The position numbers and the translations under genes are program-made. Below, in pieces: positions 44,563-56,100 of a stretch of DNA of 64,000 bases. The DNA is from Sceloporus undulatus (taxonomy: Eukaryota > Chordata > Lepidosauria > Squamata > Phrynosomatidae), in NCBI RefSeq assembly GCF_019175285.1, contig NC_056526.1, positions 122,996,964-123,060,963 of the forward strand, written 5' to 3'. Under the pieces are notes generated by a model. The model was not told where the DNA came from and made no database searches. It saw only the letters and a program-made list of their open reading frames with translations. How positions within the stretch are numbered: the first letter of the stretch is position 1; each line of letters opens with the position of its first letter.

Positions 44563-44880
44563 GGTGTTATTTATATACTGCCTTTCCAAAGGATCAAGAC
44601 GGTTTACAAAATTACATTTAACAATACATAAAATACACAATTTACATAAACAAATACATTAAAAAATGCATAACATATACAACTAAAATTCTATCTCTCA
44701 TCCCTTTAAAATACAACCATAATTTTTAAAAAGATTTTGTTTATATTTATTTTTGTTTTGTTTGTGTTTGTTTTGTTTGTTTATTTTTGTTTTGTTCATT
44801 TTTGTTTTTTATGTATTGTTAAATGTAATTTTGTAAACCACCTTGATCCTTTGGAATGGTGGTATATAAATAAAATCTAT
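44440..44880. repeat. Inverted LINE 3'-end sequences with (AAT)n
   Basis: About 72 bases at 44570-44640 (ccaaaggatcaagacggttta) pair with 44812-44880 (taaaccaccttgatcctttgg). A second pair, ggaattttagttgt near 44475 and acaactaaaattct near 44680, is also inverted. An (AAT)n run fills 44516-44562. Confidence 0.7.
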
Positions 44881-44946
44881 TGTGTTATTTATTTCTTTGG
44901 TCCTTCCTTCCCTCCATTTTAGACAGGCAGATAAGAGAAAACTAAG

Positions 44947-45264
44947 GTCCAAAACACACACACACACTGCTGAAATAATCCAGTTTGAGACCGATTTAAC
45001 TTCCCTGGGAATTCTGGGAGACATTTTTAGGTCCAAAACAATCCAGTCTGAGACTGCAAAAATAATCTAGTTTGAAACTGCTTTGACTGTTCCTGGCTCA
45101 GTGCTAGGGAATCCTGGGAATTGTAGTTTATTGTGGTACCAGAGCTCTTTGACAGAGAAGGCTAAATGTTCACAAAACTACAGTTCCCAGAATTCCCTAG
45201 CATTGAGCCAGGGCAGTTAAAGTGGCCTCAATCTGGATTGTTTCAGCAGTGTGTGTTTTGGACC
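44947..45264. mobile_element. hAT-like foldback element with partial internal duplication
   Basis: Ends ggtccaaaacacacac and gtgtgttttggacc are inverted. gtgctagggaatcctgggaa pairs with ttcccagaattccctagcat. A second ggtccaaaacaatccagtct near 45030 suggests a repeated left end. Confidence 0.8.
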
Positions 45265-45339
45265 TAAGAAGCATGTATTTACATCGGTTTTAGTGTTTTT
45301 AGCCTCTCTTTTTTTTTCCTCTCTCTGTCTTATTTGGTA

Positions 45340-45573
45340 CGGTGGACCCTTGTTATACGCTGGGGTTTGTTTCCAAGATCCCCCGTGGATAACAAAATCC
45401 GTGGATGTTCAAGTCCCACTAAATACAGTATAATGACATAGCAAAATGGTGTCCCTTATAAAAAATGGAAAATCAAAGTTTGATATTTGAAATTTATACT
45501 TTTTTGGAACATTTTCAAACCATGGATGCTTGAATCTGTGTATAAAAAATCCGTGTATAAGAAGGGCTGACTG
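45340..45573 (+). mobile_element. Pogo/Tigger-like nonautonomous element
   Basis: Begins TA|cggtggacccttgttatacg and ends aagaagggctgactg|TA. Internal atagcaaaatggtgtccctt is shared with 19520-19752 in the opposite orientation. Confidence 0.8.
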
Positions 45574-45586
45574 TAATGTCCTACAT

Positions 45587-45723
45587 CAGTGGTCCCCAAA
45601 CTGTGCCCGTTAAGATATTTTGGACTTCAGCTCTCAGAAGCCTCAGCCATGTTGGTCTGTAGTCTGGGATTCTGGGAGCTGAAGTCCAAAATCCCTTAAA
45701 AGAGCATTGTTTGGAAACCACTG
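45587..45723. mobile_element. hAT miniature element with perfect 8-bp target duplication
   Basis: Inverted ends cagtggtccccaaactgtg and cattgtttggaaaccactg, flanked on both sides by TCCTACAT (45579-45586 and 45724-45731). Eight-base duplications are the hAT signature. Confidence 0.9.
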
Positions 45724-45834
45724 TCCTACATTGTTCTTGAATGGTCTCCATTTTGTGGTGCCTTGTCCTCCTTTGCGGTTATGATATGGTATGTTCAGGT
45801 GATGAATTACAGAGATGTACAAAGTCCTTTTTTT

Positions 45835-46291
45835 TCTTTGACAAGACAATCTGTTGAAGATATGTCAACCACTGCGACACATTTAACAACTTCTTCGTGG
45901 ATAAAATCTCTCGGATAAGGGCTGATCTCGACGCCAGTATTTCTTCAAAACCTATAAGAGAGGTGTCCATGGAAGCTCTGGACCCAAAAATGAGGGACAA
46001 CCTTCCCGACGAGCTCCATTCCACCACCTCCCTGGACCTTTTCAGAAAGAACCTTAAGACCTTTTTCTTTCACCAAGCTTTCCCCCCATGAGATGTGATA
46101 TTATGCCCTCTCCCCCTATTGTGTAACGATTTTTGCAATGTTTTTGGATCAGTTCAACCAAGCTGGCTGTGTAATAGCTTTTAATGTGATATTTTTTACA
46201 TTGTTTTTATCGATATGTATGTATTTTTATGTTGAAATTTTAATCTGTATGCTGCTTTGATCATCGTGGAAAAGCGGGATAAAAATAAATC

Positions 46292-46331
<40 letters not shown>

Positions 46332-46335
46332 GCAT
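45835..46335 (+). mobile_element. L2/CR1-type LINE 3' end fragment
   Basis: Reads FNNFFVDKISRIRADLDA, then LPDELHSTTSLDLFRKNLKT up to a stop at 46089-46091: the ORF2 tail of L2/CR1-like LINEs. The 3' UTR ends ggaaaagcgggataaaaata with an (ATT)n tail (about 46292-46331). Confidence 0.8.
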
Positions 46336-46622
46336 TTAAAAACTTCCCCCCCATTCTGTTTGCCTAAGGGGGGGGACTATTACCTTTTATTGGTATTATG
46401 GGATGGGGGAAGAAAAAAACAAATTGGATTTCTGAACAGAAATTGATAAGTGAAGGCACATCTACTAACAGGGGGCAATAGCACATAAATAGTGCATTTT
46501 TCTGTGTGACAGGTGACATCCAAAATGCAGTTACTTCATTTTTGTCTCTAAAAACGCAAGCCTGATGTTTTAGCAACATTTTGTGAATTAAATCAAGATG
46601 TGAGGAATTTGTATACAATTTA

Positions 46623-46951
46623 CAGTCATCTCTCCATATTTGCAGCTTTGATACTTGCGGATTTGATTATTTACGGATTTCATTAATATGTTCTCTCTAG
46701 GACTGTCTAGGTCCTCCAGTGCAACTCTGGTCAACTTTAACTAAAAGTTGCACTGAAAGACCATTTGTAGCTACTCCAGTGCCATTCTATGGTCAGTGTA
46801 TGTTGGACATTGACCACAGAGTGGCACTGGAGGACCTAGAGATTCCTAGAGAGGTGTCCTTCAGGTAAAAACATGTTTTTGTTATTTGCGGTTTTTCCAT
46901 ATTCATGGGGGTCTTGTTCCCCTAACCCTAGCAAATATGGAGGGACAATTG
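46623..46951. mobile_element. Pogo-like element with internal foldback
   Basis: TA|cagtcatctctccatatttg and aaatatggagggacaattg|TA are inverted ends. Inside, ggtcctccagtgcaactctgg pairs with gagtggcactggaggacc. Same family as 26327-26852. Confidence 0.8.
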
Positions 46952-47261
46952 TATAAAGAAAAGCCCAATGTCCTTGCACGTAAACACTTGTCTAATTCTA
47001 CAGTCTCCTGGCTGAGGGAATGGATGGGTTTTTTTTGTTTTGTTTTTACGTATCTTCTGGTCCTTTTATCCTTTCCATTGCAAGGTTGATTTCTTTAATT
47101 CAGTGGCTCATTTCTGGAACATAAGGGCATGTAACCATGGATGTAATAGATGTCCTGCTCCCTCCTCCTGTGTCTTCCCAGCCCAGCTGCCCCCTCTGTA
47201 GGCAACCAGGCTGGGAACGATCACACTCTCTGCCATCTTATTACCATTTTGACTCATTTAA

Positions 47262-47336
47262 TAGTCGACCCTGTTTTTTTGGGTCAATTTTGTAATATAA
47301 TTTTTTCAACTTATACATGAGTATATACGCTATTTG
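47262..47336. mobile_element. Fragment of the TATACTCG-terminated element
   Basis: agtcgaccctg and caacttatacatgagtatatacgcta match the right half of 1787-2190. Confidence 0.5.
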
Positions 47337-47339
47337 TAA

Positions 47340-49050
47340 TGAAATATGTGCAGCTGGTGTCTTATTTCCAGAAAGAATCAAATCCAAGGATACAGGAAAG
47401 AAAAGGCTGTATCCAAGCTCCCAGAGCAGAGCAAAAGAATATGCTACACAAACCTATCAGACAAAAAATTATGTGTGCGCGTGTGCGTGTGTATAAAAGC
47501 TAGCACAAAATTCCAACCTTTTCATATCACCTATTTCATTACGTATAACAGATCTGAAAGACAGGCCATTATTTATATGTGAGAAGGGATGACTTCAAAG
47601 AAATTTTACTTCTTTATTTTAAATTAGAATATTTCTATTTCTACACAACAGATCTAAGTAATCAAAATAGTGAAACAAAAACAACAACAAAACCTACTAA
47701 AACCAAACAGAACAAAATTCAAAAATGTGCTCACATATTCCAAAAAATGGAGGTCTTATTGGGGAGGTTGTTCAGCCTAGTTTGATGTACAACGGTGCAA
47801 GTGCCACCTGAATTGGAGCATGGGAACAAAAAAGGTACTGCAGATTTACTTTTTTAGACCATGACTTCCAGAATCACTCATCAATATAGCCATGCTGGCT
47901 GGAGGATTCTGGGAGCTGTATTCAAAAGACTAAATAATCCACGTTCTGGCTCCAATTCATCCTCTTTTCGCAGCATACAAATGAAATTAAATGAATAAAT
48001 AAATTATGAGATAGTTTGCTCCACTATGCAGTACTGGTTGCATTGCGCTCATGGAGCATAACTTTCACTAAGTAAGCTACAGAAGGTAGTAAGGAAGCAG
48101 CTAACTAAAGTATGTACTAGAGAAGAAAACTGAAAATGAATCATTAGAGATTTAGGCATCTGACTGAGGAAAGCAATGCATGCAGTTGAACAGGATGCAT
48201 GCATTTTTACTTACACTGAGAGTTTGCAGTACCCAGAAATTGTATGATTAAGCAGTAGCAGCATGGGGTCCCAGTCCCAATGCAGTCTGTCTGGCATATC
48301 CAGCAGCCAACACCCAAATGTCATTCAAATGCCAATCAGTAGTTGTACCATACAAATGTGGGGGGTAAGTGTGATAGTCTCCTAATTTACACCATGGGCC
48401 TGTCACTCAAATTCTTCAACTGGTATCAGCATTTCAGGGCTATGTTATCTTATTTTTCTTAACTGAGCAGCCTCTAAAGAAACAAGTTGCAATCATACTG
48501 TATATAACAAGGCTGCTTTGAAAAGCATTCCCAATAGGTGTATTGGAAATAGCTTTCTAAATTTGCTGTTTGAGAGGAAATCCATGAAATTCTTAATTGT
48601 GCAAACAGCCTTTGTTCTTTCTGCCCTCAAACTCTTCCCTGGGTGGATCAATGACAGTGGATCAATTTCCAAAGCTTGGAAAGAATACTTTTTTGGATAA
48701 CAAAAAAGGACCAGTAAGTGTGGCAACTACTGAATGTGCTGGCTGCAGAATTCTGGGTTTAGAGCTAAATATATAATCAGAGCTTAGTTTTTTGCTAGGA
48801 ACACTCTGTGATAGGCTTGCTTTAGGGCCACAATCAGTTAGAGGTCTAGTGTTTTATTGAACTGCAGATCTCAGTATTCTGTAGGTAGCAGGCATGAGTT
48901 TAAATGGCATCAAACTGCTATGATTTTACAGTATGAGGCCCATGTATTAATAGCCCTGCTTAGGCCTTGCAAACTCAGAGTTGTGGCCTCCTTTATCGAA
49001 TCAATTCACATGTATTGTGAACATGCAGTGGGAGCTATGATGGCCATTTA
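47340..49050. other. Intergenic sequence, nothing recognised
   Basis: No gene or well-bounded element seen. A short stretch at 47850-47940 resembles the dispersed gttgtagtcc-type foldback. Confidence 0.4.
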
Positions 49051-49053
49051 ATA

Positions 49054-49300
49054 CAAACAAAAATCCATCATTTCACCAACCGAAATGCACAATATACTTG
49101 TTGCAATATACTTCAAAAGCTCCATGGGCTTCTTCATCATCAGGCAAGATGTTACAAAGCAAACAGGAGGGGGAAAACAATTGGAGATGTTAGTCAGATA
49201 CCGGCATGTTGTTGCAGTTCTTAGCAAAGTTGTTTTGGTGGGGAAGGAATATCTTTTGTAGGCAGGCTTCTCCTTTTTCTGGCCATGCGGCAATAAAGAC
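49054..49300. repeat. Dispersed repeat with cttcttcatcatcagg motif
   Basis: aaaagctccatgggcttcttc and aaacaggagggggaaaac match 37950-38165. Same unrecognised family. Confidence 0.55.
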
Positions 49301-49887
49301 ACTTTCAAAGTCTAGCAAATTTAAGGTCTATTTGCATCTCAACAGGGATCCCAGGATTTTGCAATCCAATATGTCTCCATTCCAGTAAGATTATAGAGAT
49401 AGCTAATGCAGGTAGAGGAAAACCTTCTTGCTGAAATGGAGTTAACATTTTGTCTTGTAAGAGTTGCACACATTTTGTTTGTGTAAAACAAAATGTGTGT
49501 CAGATTTTGGGTGCAATTTCAGTAAATTTTAAAGAGAGATTCCTAACATTTTACTTGTTAGTTGCACTGGCAAATAATTTTTATGTAAGTGTAAGGTGAG
49601 TGGAAGACATGGGTTGTTCTCTCACTTGTTTTTTTCCTATCTACCTCCAGCCCTGGAGTGAGATCTTCATCAAATGATTGCCTTCTCTGCTTGCTTTGGA
49701 TGCAGGGGAAGCCATAGGTCTTAATCTTGACTACATAAAAAGTTGAACTATGAAGAGATGGCTTCCATTGCTGAACAAGAATAAGGAAACCAGCATTTTG
49801 GTTGGGTGTTTAAATTCTGGTACCCAATCTATTTTCTAATCCACTCATACAAAAAGAACACATATCTGTTTCATCTTTGTGGATAAT

Positions 49888-50350
49888 ACAATCGGCCCTC
49901 CTTATCCACAGATTTTTTTATCCACGAATTTAAGCATCCACGGCTTGAATATATTTATTTATATGGGCAGCATATAAATAAATCCTATTATTATTATGAT
50001 TACTACTACTACACAAAGACACATTACAATGGGATCTTGTTATTTGGTGGAATTTGGTTCCAGACCCCCCCCCATGGATACAAAATCCGTGGATGCTCAA
50101 GTCCCATTAAATATAATGGCATAGCAAAATGGTGTCTCTTCTCTCAAGTGGCAAAATCAAATTTGCTTTTTGGAATTTATACTATAGTATAAATTCCAAA
50201 AAAGCAATTTTGATTTTGCCACTTGATGAAAGGGACACCATTTTGCTTAGCCATTATATTTAATGGGACTGTAGCACAGGATTTTGTTATCCCTGGGGGG
50301 GGGGTGGTCCTGGAACCAAATTCCACCAAATAACAAGATCCCATTGTAAT
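49888..50350. mobile_element. Pogo/Tigger-like element rearranged into a palindrome
   Basis: The left end caatcggccctccttatcca is intact to about 49953. The rest exists twice in opposite orientations around 50184/50185, with the right arm ending near aacaagatcccattg|TA. Confidence 0.8.
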
Positions 50351-50405
50351 GCTTTGTGTAGTAGTAGTAATCATAATAATAATAGGATTTATTTATATGC
50401 TGCCC
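49965..50405. repeat. 441-bp near-perfect palindrome
   Basis: gggcagcatataaataaatc (49965-) pairs with gatttatttatatgctgccc (-50405), and pairing continues to the centre tttatactatagtataaa at 50184/50185. Arms of about 220 bp include pogo-like sequence and an adjoining L2-like 3' end with an (AAT)n tract. Confidence 0.9.
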
Positions 50406-51042
50406 AATCACTGGGAATCCGGGCAGCTTACAACAGAGGGGATAATAGACGGCTGCTCAATGTCCTATATATAATCTTTGGAGGAAAAAATGGAACCAGA
50501 TCTTCATTGAGAAATTCTACCTACTCAAATGAGAAATATAAAGCTGAGGTCTGGCGATTTCAGGGACATCTCCCACAAATTTCTTTCTTATTTTGGGCAA
50601 ACCCGTTAAATGAAACCCAAAGTTTCATATGTTCTAGACATATGAAGCAGAATATATTCTCAACAGGCAACTTTTTGTTGTTGATAAATTTGGCCATGGC
50701 TCATCATTTTTTGGACAAAAATATAAATTACCCCTAAGCAAATGTTTATTACTGGTTATTTGGGAGACTGTGATTTACATTGGCTTTTATGCAGAAAACT
50801 GATCATCACAAGAGCTGGTTAAATGTAGCAAACGGCACTGGATATGGATTGGGAAGGTTTGAAGAATTTGTTGTAGTAGTTCACCATAGATATATCTCTG
50901 GGCCCAGGTTTTGAGCCTTATCTGTCTTATGAGGATTACACAGAAATATATGTTTTATATTACAGCATCCTGTTGAAAGACGTCATCCCACAAATCTATC
51001 ATTTCCTACATACAAATAGTAACTCCAAACTAAGTAAATAAA

Positions 51043-51048
51043 TTTATT
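51043..51048 (-). terminator. PPAT: Candidate PPAT poly(A) signal AATAAA
   Basis: The + strand reads aaatttattatg, giving AATAAA on the gene strand about 1.96 kb after the stop. It lies at the edge between low-repeat sequence and repeat-derived DNA. Confidence 0.45.
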
Positions 51049-53003
51049 ATGTACTTTAAAAATCCATACCATACAACAGTCTACAATACTTGTCAAGTCC
51101 TTTGCATGATTTTTAAAACAAATCCTGTATATTAGGAATTCTTAAAGCACTAGGAACTCTTTTTGAAAGGGGTTTTTTTGTTACACTGAAACATTCACCA
51201 TCTTAAATGGTGTTTCTAAAACTGTAATAGGCTATGGACCCCATCTGAGGAGGAGAGAAGATCTTCTCAACTTTGGAGCTGTATTTTCTTATTGGATGCT
51301 CAATTTTTTCTTCCGTTGATTCACAGTTCATTTCAATATGCATTTCAATAAAAACAGAAGAAGAGCAAAACCATAACTGCACAAGTTGCTAGTGTTGGTG
51401 GTTTGTGTTAGAAACTGTTGGTGTTTTTTAATATCAGTTTCTGTAGGAGGCCATGCAAGTAATTTAAAAAGGTGCACTGCCAGTCCTGGAGGTTTCCAGC
51501 ACAGGCAATTCATTGTCTTTTACAAGGAGGCAAAAACAGGATTATCTATAGAGCATGGAAGGTGGGTTGGTTGTGTGTGTGCGCGCGTAAGAAACAACTT
51601 TAGGGTCAAGACTCGTTTTTAACCACCCCACTCTTAATGCTCACAAATGGAATCAAATGATGAGTAGGGCTTTTCCAGCTAGCATGCTCTTCTATTCTTC
51701 ACCTGCCTTGTCCACTGGACCTTTACTACAGAGAGAAAGAGAAAATATAAAATGCAGCCAGACTGTGCATTTAGGTGGACAGTGCCCATACTGCTGAGGT
51801 GGTAAAAAAGGAATTGAATGTGAAAGTGGAAGCCCTACATGAGCATGCACACTGAGCATGAGAGTGGGTTTCTCTCCATTATAGTTATCTAGTTCTACAC
51901 TGTTATATCTCTTGCTGTCAGCTAGAGAGATGTATGTACAGAATACACATATACAGAGACCAAGAAGCAGCAGTAATCATTTTTGAATCAGGTTAGAATT
52001 GTTTGCAATTCTAGTTCATATAACAAATGGCCAGGTTAGCATTTGTATAACTACCAAGACACAAAAACTACCACATTAACAAAAGCCATAGAAGTGTTAA
52101 GGAAAGCAATACTATATATTAAATTTAAAGCACTACATTTGTTAAAATTCTCCATTACAATAAGTCTGTATATTTCAGTGATGGGAGTCTTCTCTGAAGG
52201 CTTACATGCAAATAAAAACATTAACTCACACTTTAGTTAAGTAAGCATTCAAGGTGAAAGCACATAATGGAGAAAATTATTAGCCTTTAATCTCTAAATT
52301 ATAGCACTGAAGTTGGTTATCCATCTATCTAATTTTCCCTGTCACATCCCTCTAACATACAACAAAAGCACTTTAGGGCAGTGTATTTTCCAGACTTCAA
52401 ATCATTAAGGCTGAAGGTATTAGAGAGTTTTGGTTTAGTATTTCCCTGAATCTTGCAGTCTCAGAAATACACTGTACAAAAATAACATTCGGTCTCTTTG
52501 GAATCAAGTTATAATAGATGGATTTAGTTATATAAGCAAAAATACAGACATTTACTTCATTTTTTTCAAAATGTAGACTCCAAACAGCTGATTAAAAATG
52601 TATATGAAAACAGCTAAAACATAAGAATTTGTATTTTATATAAAATTCTTCTGAATGATCAAGGCTTCAATTTTGAGAAGGCTTAATGGCTCACAGCCTC
52701 TCTCACAATGTTATTCCTAAGAAACTACTATTACAAATAAAAGCCTGAGAAGAGCTCCAAGTGTCTTGGTGAGACTAGGGTGGCTAAGGAAACAAGAGAC
52801 TTTGGTAACCCATCTCCAACCACAAAGCTGCAATGTTACTGTTCATTGTACCGTATGATTTAATTTTTTTATCCTTAGTTCTTCTGTGTTCTTCAACCTA
52901 CCTAGTGGTTAACTAAAATATCAGTGGTTTGATAACTTGCTTGACAATGATACATTTCATCAGTTCTGAACTTTTAAATGATTGGCAATTGCATTTGTAA
53001 AAT
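51043..53003 (-). other. PPAT: Probable PPAT 3' untranslated region
   Basis: About 2 kb of AT-rich, largely repeat-free sequence follow the stop, down to a - strand AATAAA at 51048-51043. The length fits what I remember of vertebrate PPAT mRNAs. The end is inferred from one hexamer. Confidence 0.5.
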
Positions 53004-53179
53004 TCACCACTCTAGTTCTACAGGATATTTTCCAACAAGGCAGGCTATGCAATGACCAATTTTTCCAGCCCGGAACTTGTTAGTCTTCAGGCTGTTTTCA
53101 TTGTCTTGTTTTGCTTTGATACTTTCTTGTACAGAAGAAACCAGTCCTTCTACAGAAAGATAAACAACACTGTCAGCTC
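53004..53179 (-). CDS. PPAT: PPAT last exon and stop
   Basis: 176 nt ending in TGA at 53006-53004. The acceptor is ttctctttccag. Encodes [20 protein letters not shown], a variable Lys/Asn-rich linker, then [17 protein letters not shown], which carries the last two Fe-S cysteines and the conserved C terminus. Confidence 0.95.
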
Positions 53180-56100
53180 CTGGAAAGAGAAAAGGTTGGG
53201 GTAAGAGAAGAAGAGAGAAAAACAATTAGGTGTTTAATTGTTGTATACCTCCTAAAAATCATGTAAAATACAGTCAGCCCTCCATAGCCATGGATTCTGC
53301 ATCCACAGATTCAACCATCCACAGCTTGGATTTTTTAAAAAAATCCAAAAAGCAAAGTTTGATTTTGCCATTTCACAATTCCATTGTATATAATGGGACT
53401 TGAACATCCGCGGATTTTGATAGTCATGGTCCTGGAACCAAACCCCAGTGGCTACCAAGGACTCACTATATGAGGTAGGCCATGATAACTGTAGATCCAA
53501 GAATAGAATATTTGGCTTGGGGTAGGAGCTATAAATGAGTCTGTGGATCCACAGGATCCCACATCACTATACACGAACAAACAGGCTGTAAAACAAGAAG
53601 AGGATAATGAGAAAAAATGGGGGCTAATGAGAGTGGAAATAGTATCTCTTCAGAACTCTGCCCTGGCAGGTGTAAGCTACTAGAGCTCTGAAGGTAGCAA
53701 TGAACGTGCCAAAGATTCCCTCTCCCAGGTCTGCAGAAATTCTCACTACACATATCTGCTTTCAAAGATGATGTGGAAACATCAGTTTGTGCAGAAGACG
53801 GCTATCTGGTGACAGGTGAGGCCTGGACGGGTAGCTCATATGACGTTATATTGTGTCACCTCCAGTAAATTTCCAACTACTGTATTGTTTAAAATGCAGT
53901 CCGGAATCCTCTTCGGGACATTCTCATAAGTGGACTTACATTTGTGGGAGTTGGAATTAGGTAGTTCCATAATGTCCTGCTGTTACATTACTACATAGGC
54001 GAGCCAGCATCAGAACTGACTAGGGAGTATTAATACACATTAGGACACTTGCTGGTATCCTGTTCACTAACAGGATTTTTTTAGTGCCTCTGGTACATAA
54101 CTAAGTATATGTAAAGTTATGGAACACACCATGATAGAGGATTCTTGCCATAGATTTTAAGCTATGGATTGGAAGTTAGTTAGTTGTAAGACCACCTTTG
54201 CTGAACAAGCCAGATACAGTGGTGCCTCGGGTTACGAAATTAATTCGTAACGCGGCCGCTTTCGTAACCCGAAAAGCCTTCGTAAGCCGAATTGCCATAG
54301 GCGCTAATGGGGAAAAGCCGCGATTCCGTGCGAAAAAGCCGAAAAAAAAGCACCAAAAGTTTTTTCGTAACCCGAAAAAACATTCGTAACCCGAAACAAT
54401 AATTCCCTATGGGATTTTTTCGTATCCCGAAAATTTCGTAACCTGGGTATTTCGTATCCCGAGGTACCACTGTACCACACAAGCTGGGCATCATCAAGAG
54501 AAGCCCTTCCCTCTTATTACCAAGGGAGTAAGGGAAGGACCTTTTTTTTAATGCACATGTGACTCTTGTAATCAGATTTCCATCAAGGGTTTTCCAAGTA
54601 TTTCATTTGCTGGTTTTCATGAAATAGCTGAAGACTCACTTGTTTAGGTGGATTTTGGAATTTCAGTGAACTGTTGATGATTTGCCATGGTATCCTATCT
54701 TCAGTAGAAGCCCTGCTGCTTGTCCCACCATCTCAAAAGGGTAGGTTAGTGGATACACATTAGAAGAGTTTCTCTGAAACAGCACCCTGACTGTGGAATC
54801 CCTGCCAAATAAAGTCAGACTGACTCCAAATAAAGTCAAACTAACTTTGTAATTTACAAAGATGGTTGTTTCAAGCAGCCTTTGGTTCTGGCTTCTTTAA
54901 GTGTTTGTGATTTTAATATTATTTTGAAGTATTGTATTAGTCTTGTTTTTATTTTTTTTTTCTGTGTGTATTAAATATTTTAAATGCTTGTGTCCACTGT
55001 ACATTGCTGGGTGGCCTTAGTGAGTTGGGAGCTGATATTGTTTATCTACCTCATTCCAATCTAAAAAGCTGCCTAAAATAATTTCAAATAAATAGTGATA
55101 AATAAATCCTTCCCTGGTCAAAGGGAAGTTCTACTAAATTCAGAGGAGCTTACTGTCATATCAGATAAGTGAGGGTTGTACTGCAGTCTTTTTAGTGAAC
55201 CACCACAGACGTACAGAAGGAACAGCTTTCAGGTGAACATAAGACATGAGTGAAAGATAAAATAAGATTTAATTTAATTCTGAAAGCTGGTACTGTAAGG
55301 TCTTTTTGTGATGTTGTATTTCTAATTTCACTAATAATTTATCACTCCAATTATTTTGCTTTTACATATGCAATTATTACTGGGTTGCTGCTGTTTTTGC
55401 ATTTGTTTTCCTCTGACCACACTCCTCTTCATCTCCCACCTGACTCGGGCTGCTTTGAGTCACTTTGGAGGTATGGTGTTTCAATGATGCATGCGTCCTA
55501 AGAGTCTGGAAGCTGCACTCCAGTGCTTAGGACTGAAGCGTGGCTTTGGTGTGGCTTCTGGACCCTTAGGATGCATGTATCATTTAAACAGCATACCTCC
55601 AAAGTGACTCAAAGCAGCTTTATTTTGGACTGTCTGTATCAGGCCTTGCTTAACCATGTGTGTACAAGTGTCAGCCAGTTTAGACTTCAAGGAACTGAAG
55701 AACTGGATTTTGGTCCAAGAAAGCTTTTGCCATTGCAAATGTGTTAGCCTTTAAACTGCTATCTTTGCTATTTTGCCACAACAAATTAAAATGGCTACTC
55801 TTTTGGACTCTCTCTCTCTTAATATACACACACATCCTTCTTGACAAGAATGGGAAAAATAAAACACTTTACCTATGTAATTGGCCAAGTCATGAAATTC
55901 AGGCTTGTTAGCAATAAGTTCTTCTTTTGTTGGAATATTTATTCCCATGTAACAAGGAAATTTTATTGGAGGTGAAGCAACACGAATATGTACCTGAGGG
56001 AGGAAAAAAAGGAAAAGCAGCACAATGGAGTCAAATCAATTTGGTTCTATACTAGGGAGAAGCAAAATATCACTGAAAGATGGATGCTGAGGTATGGACA

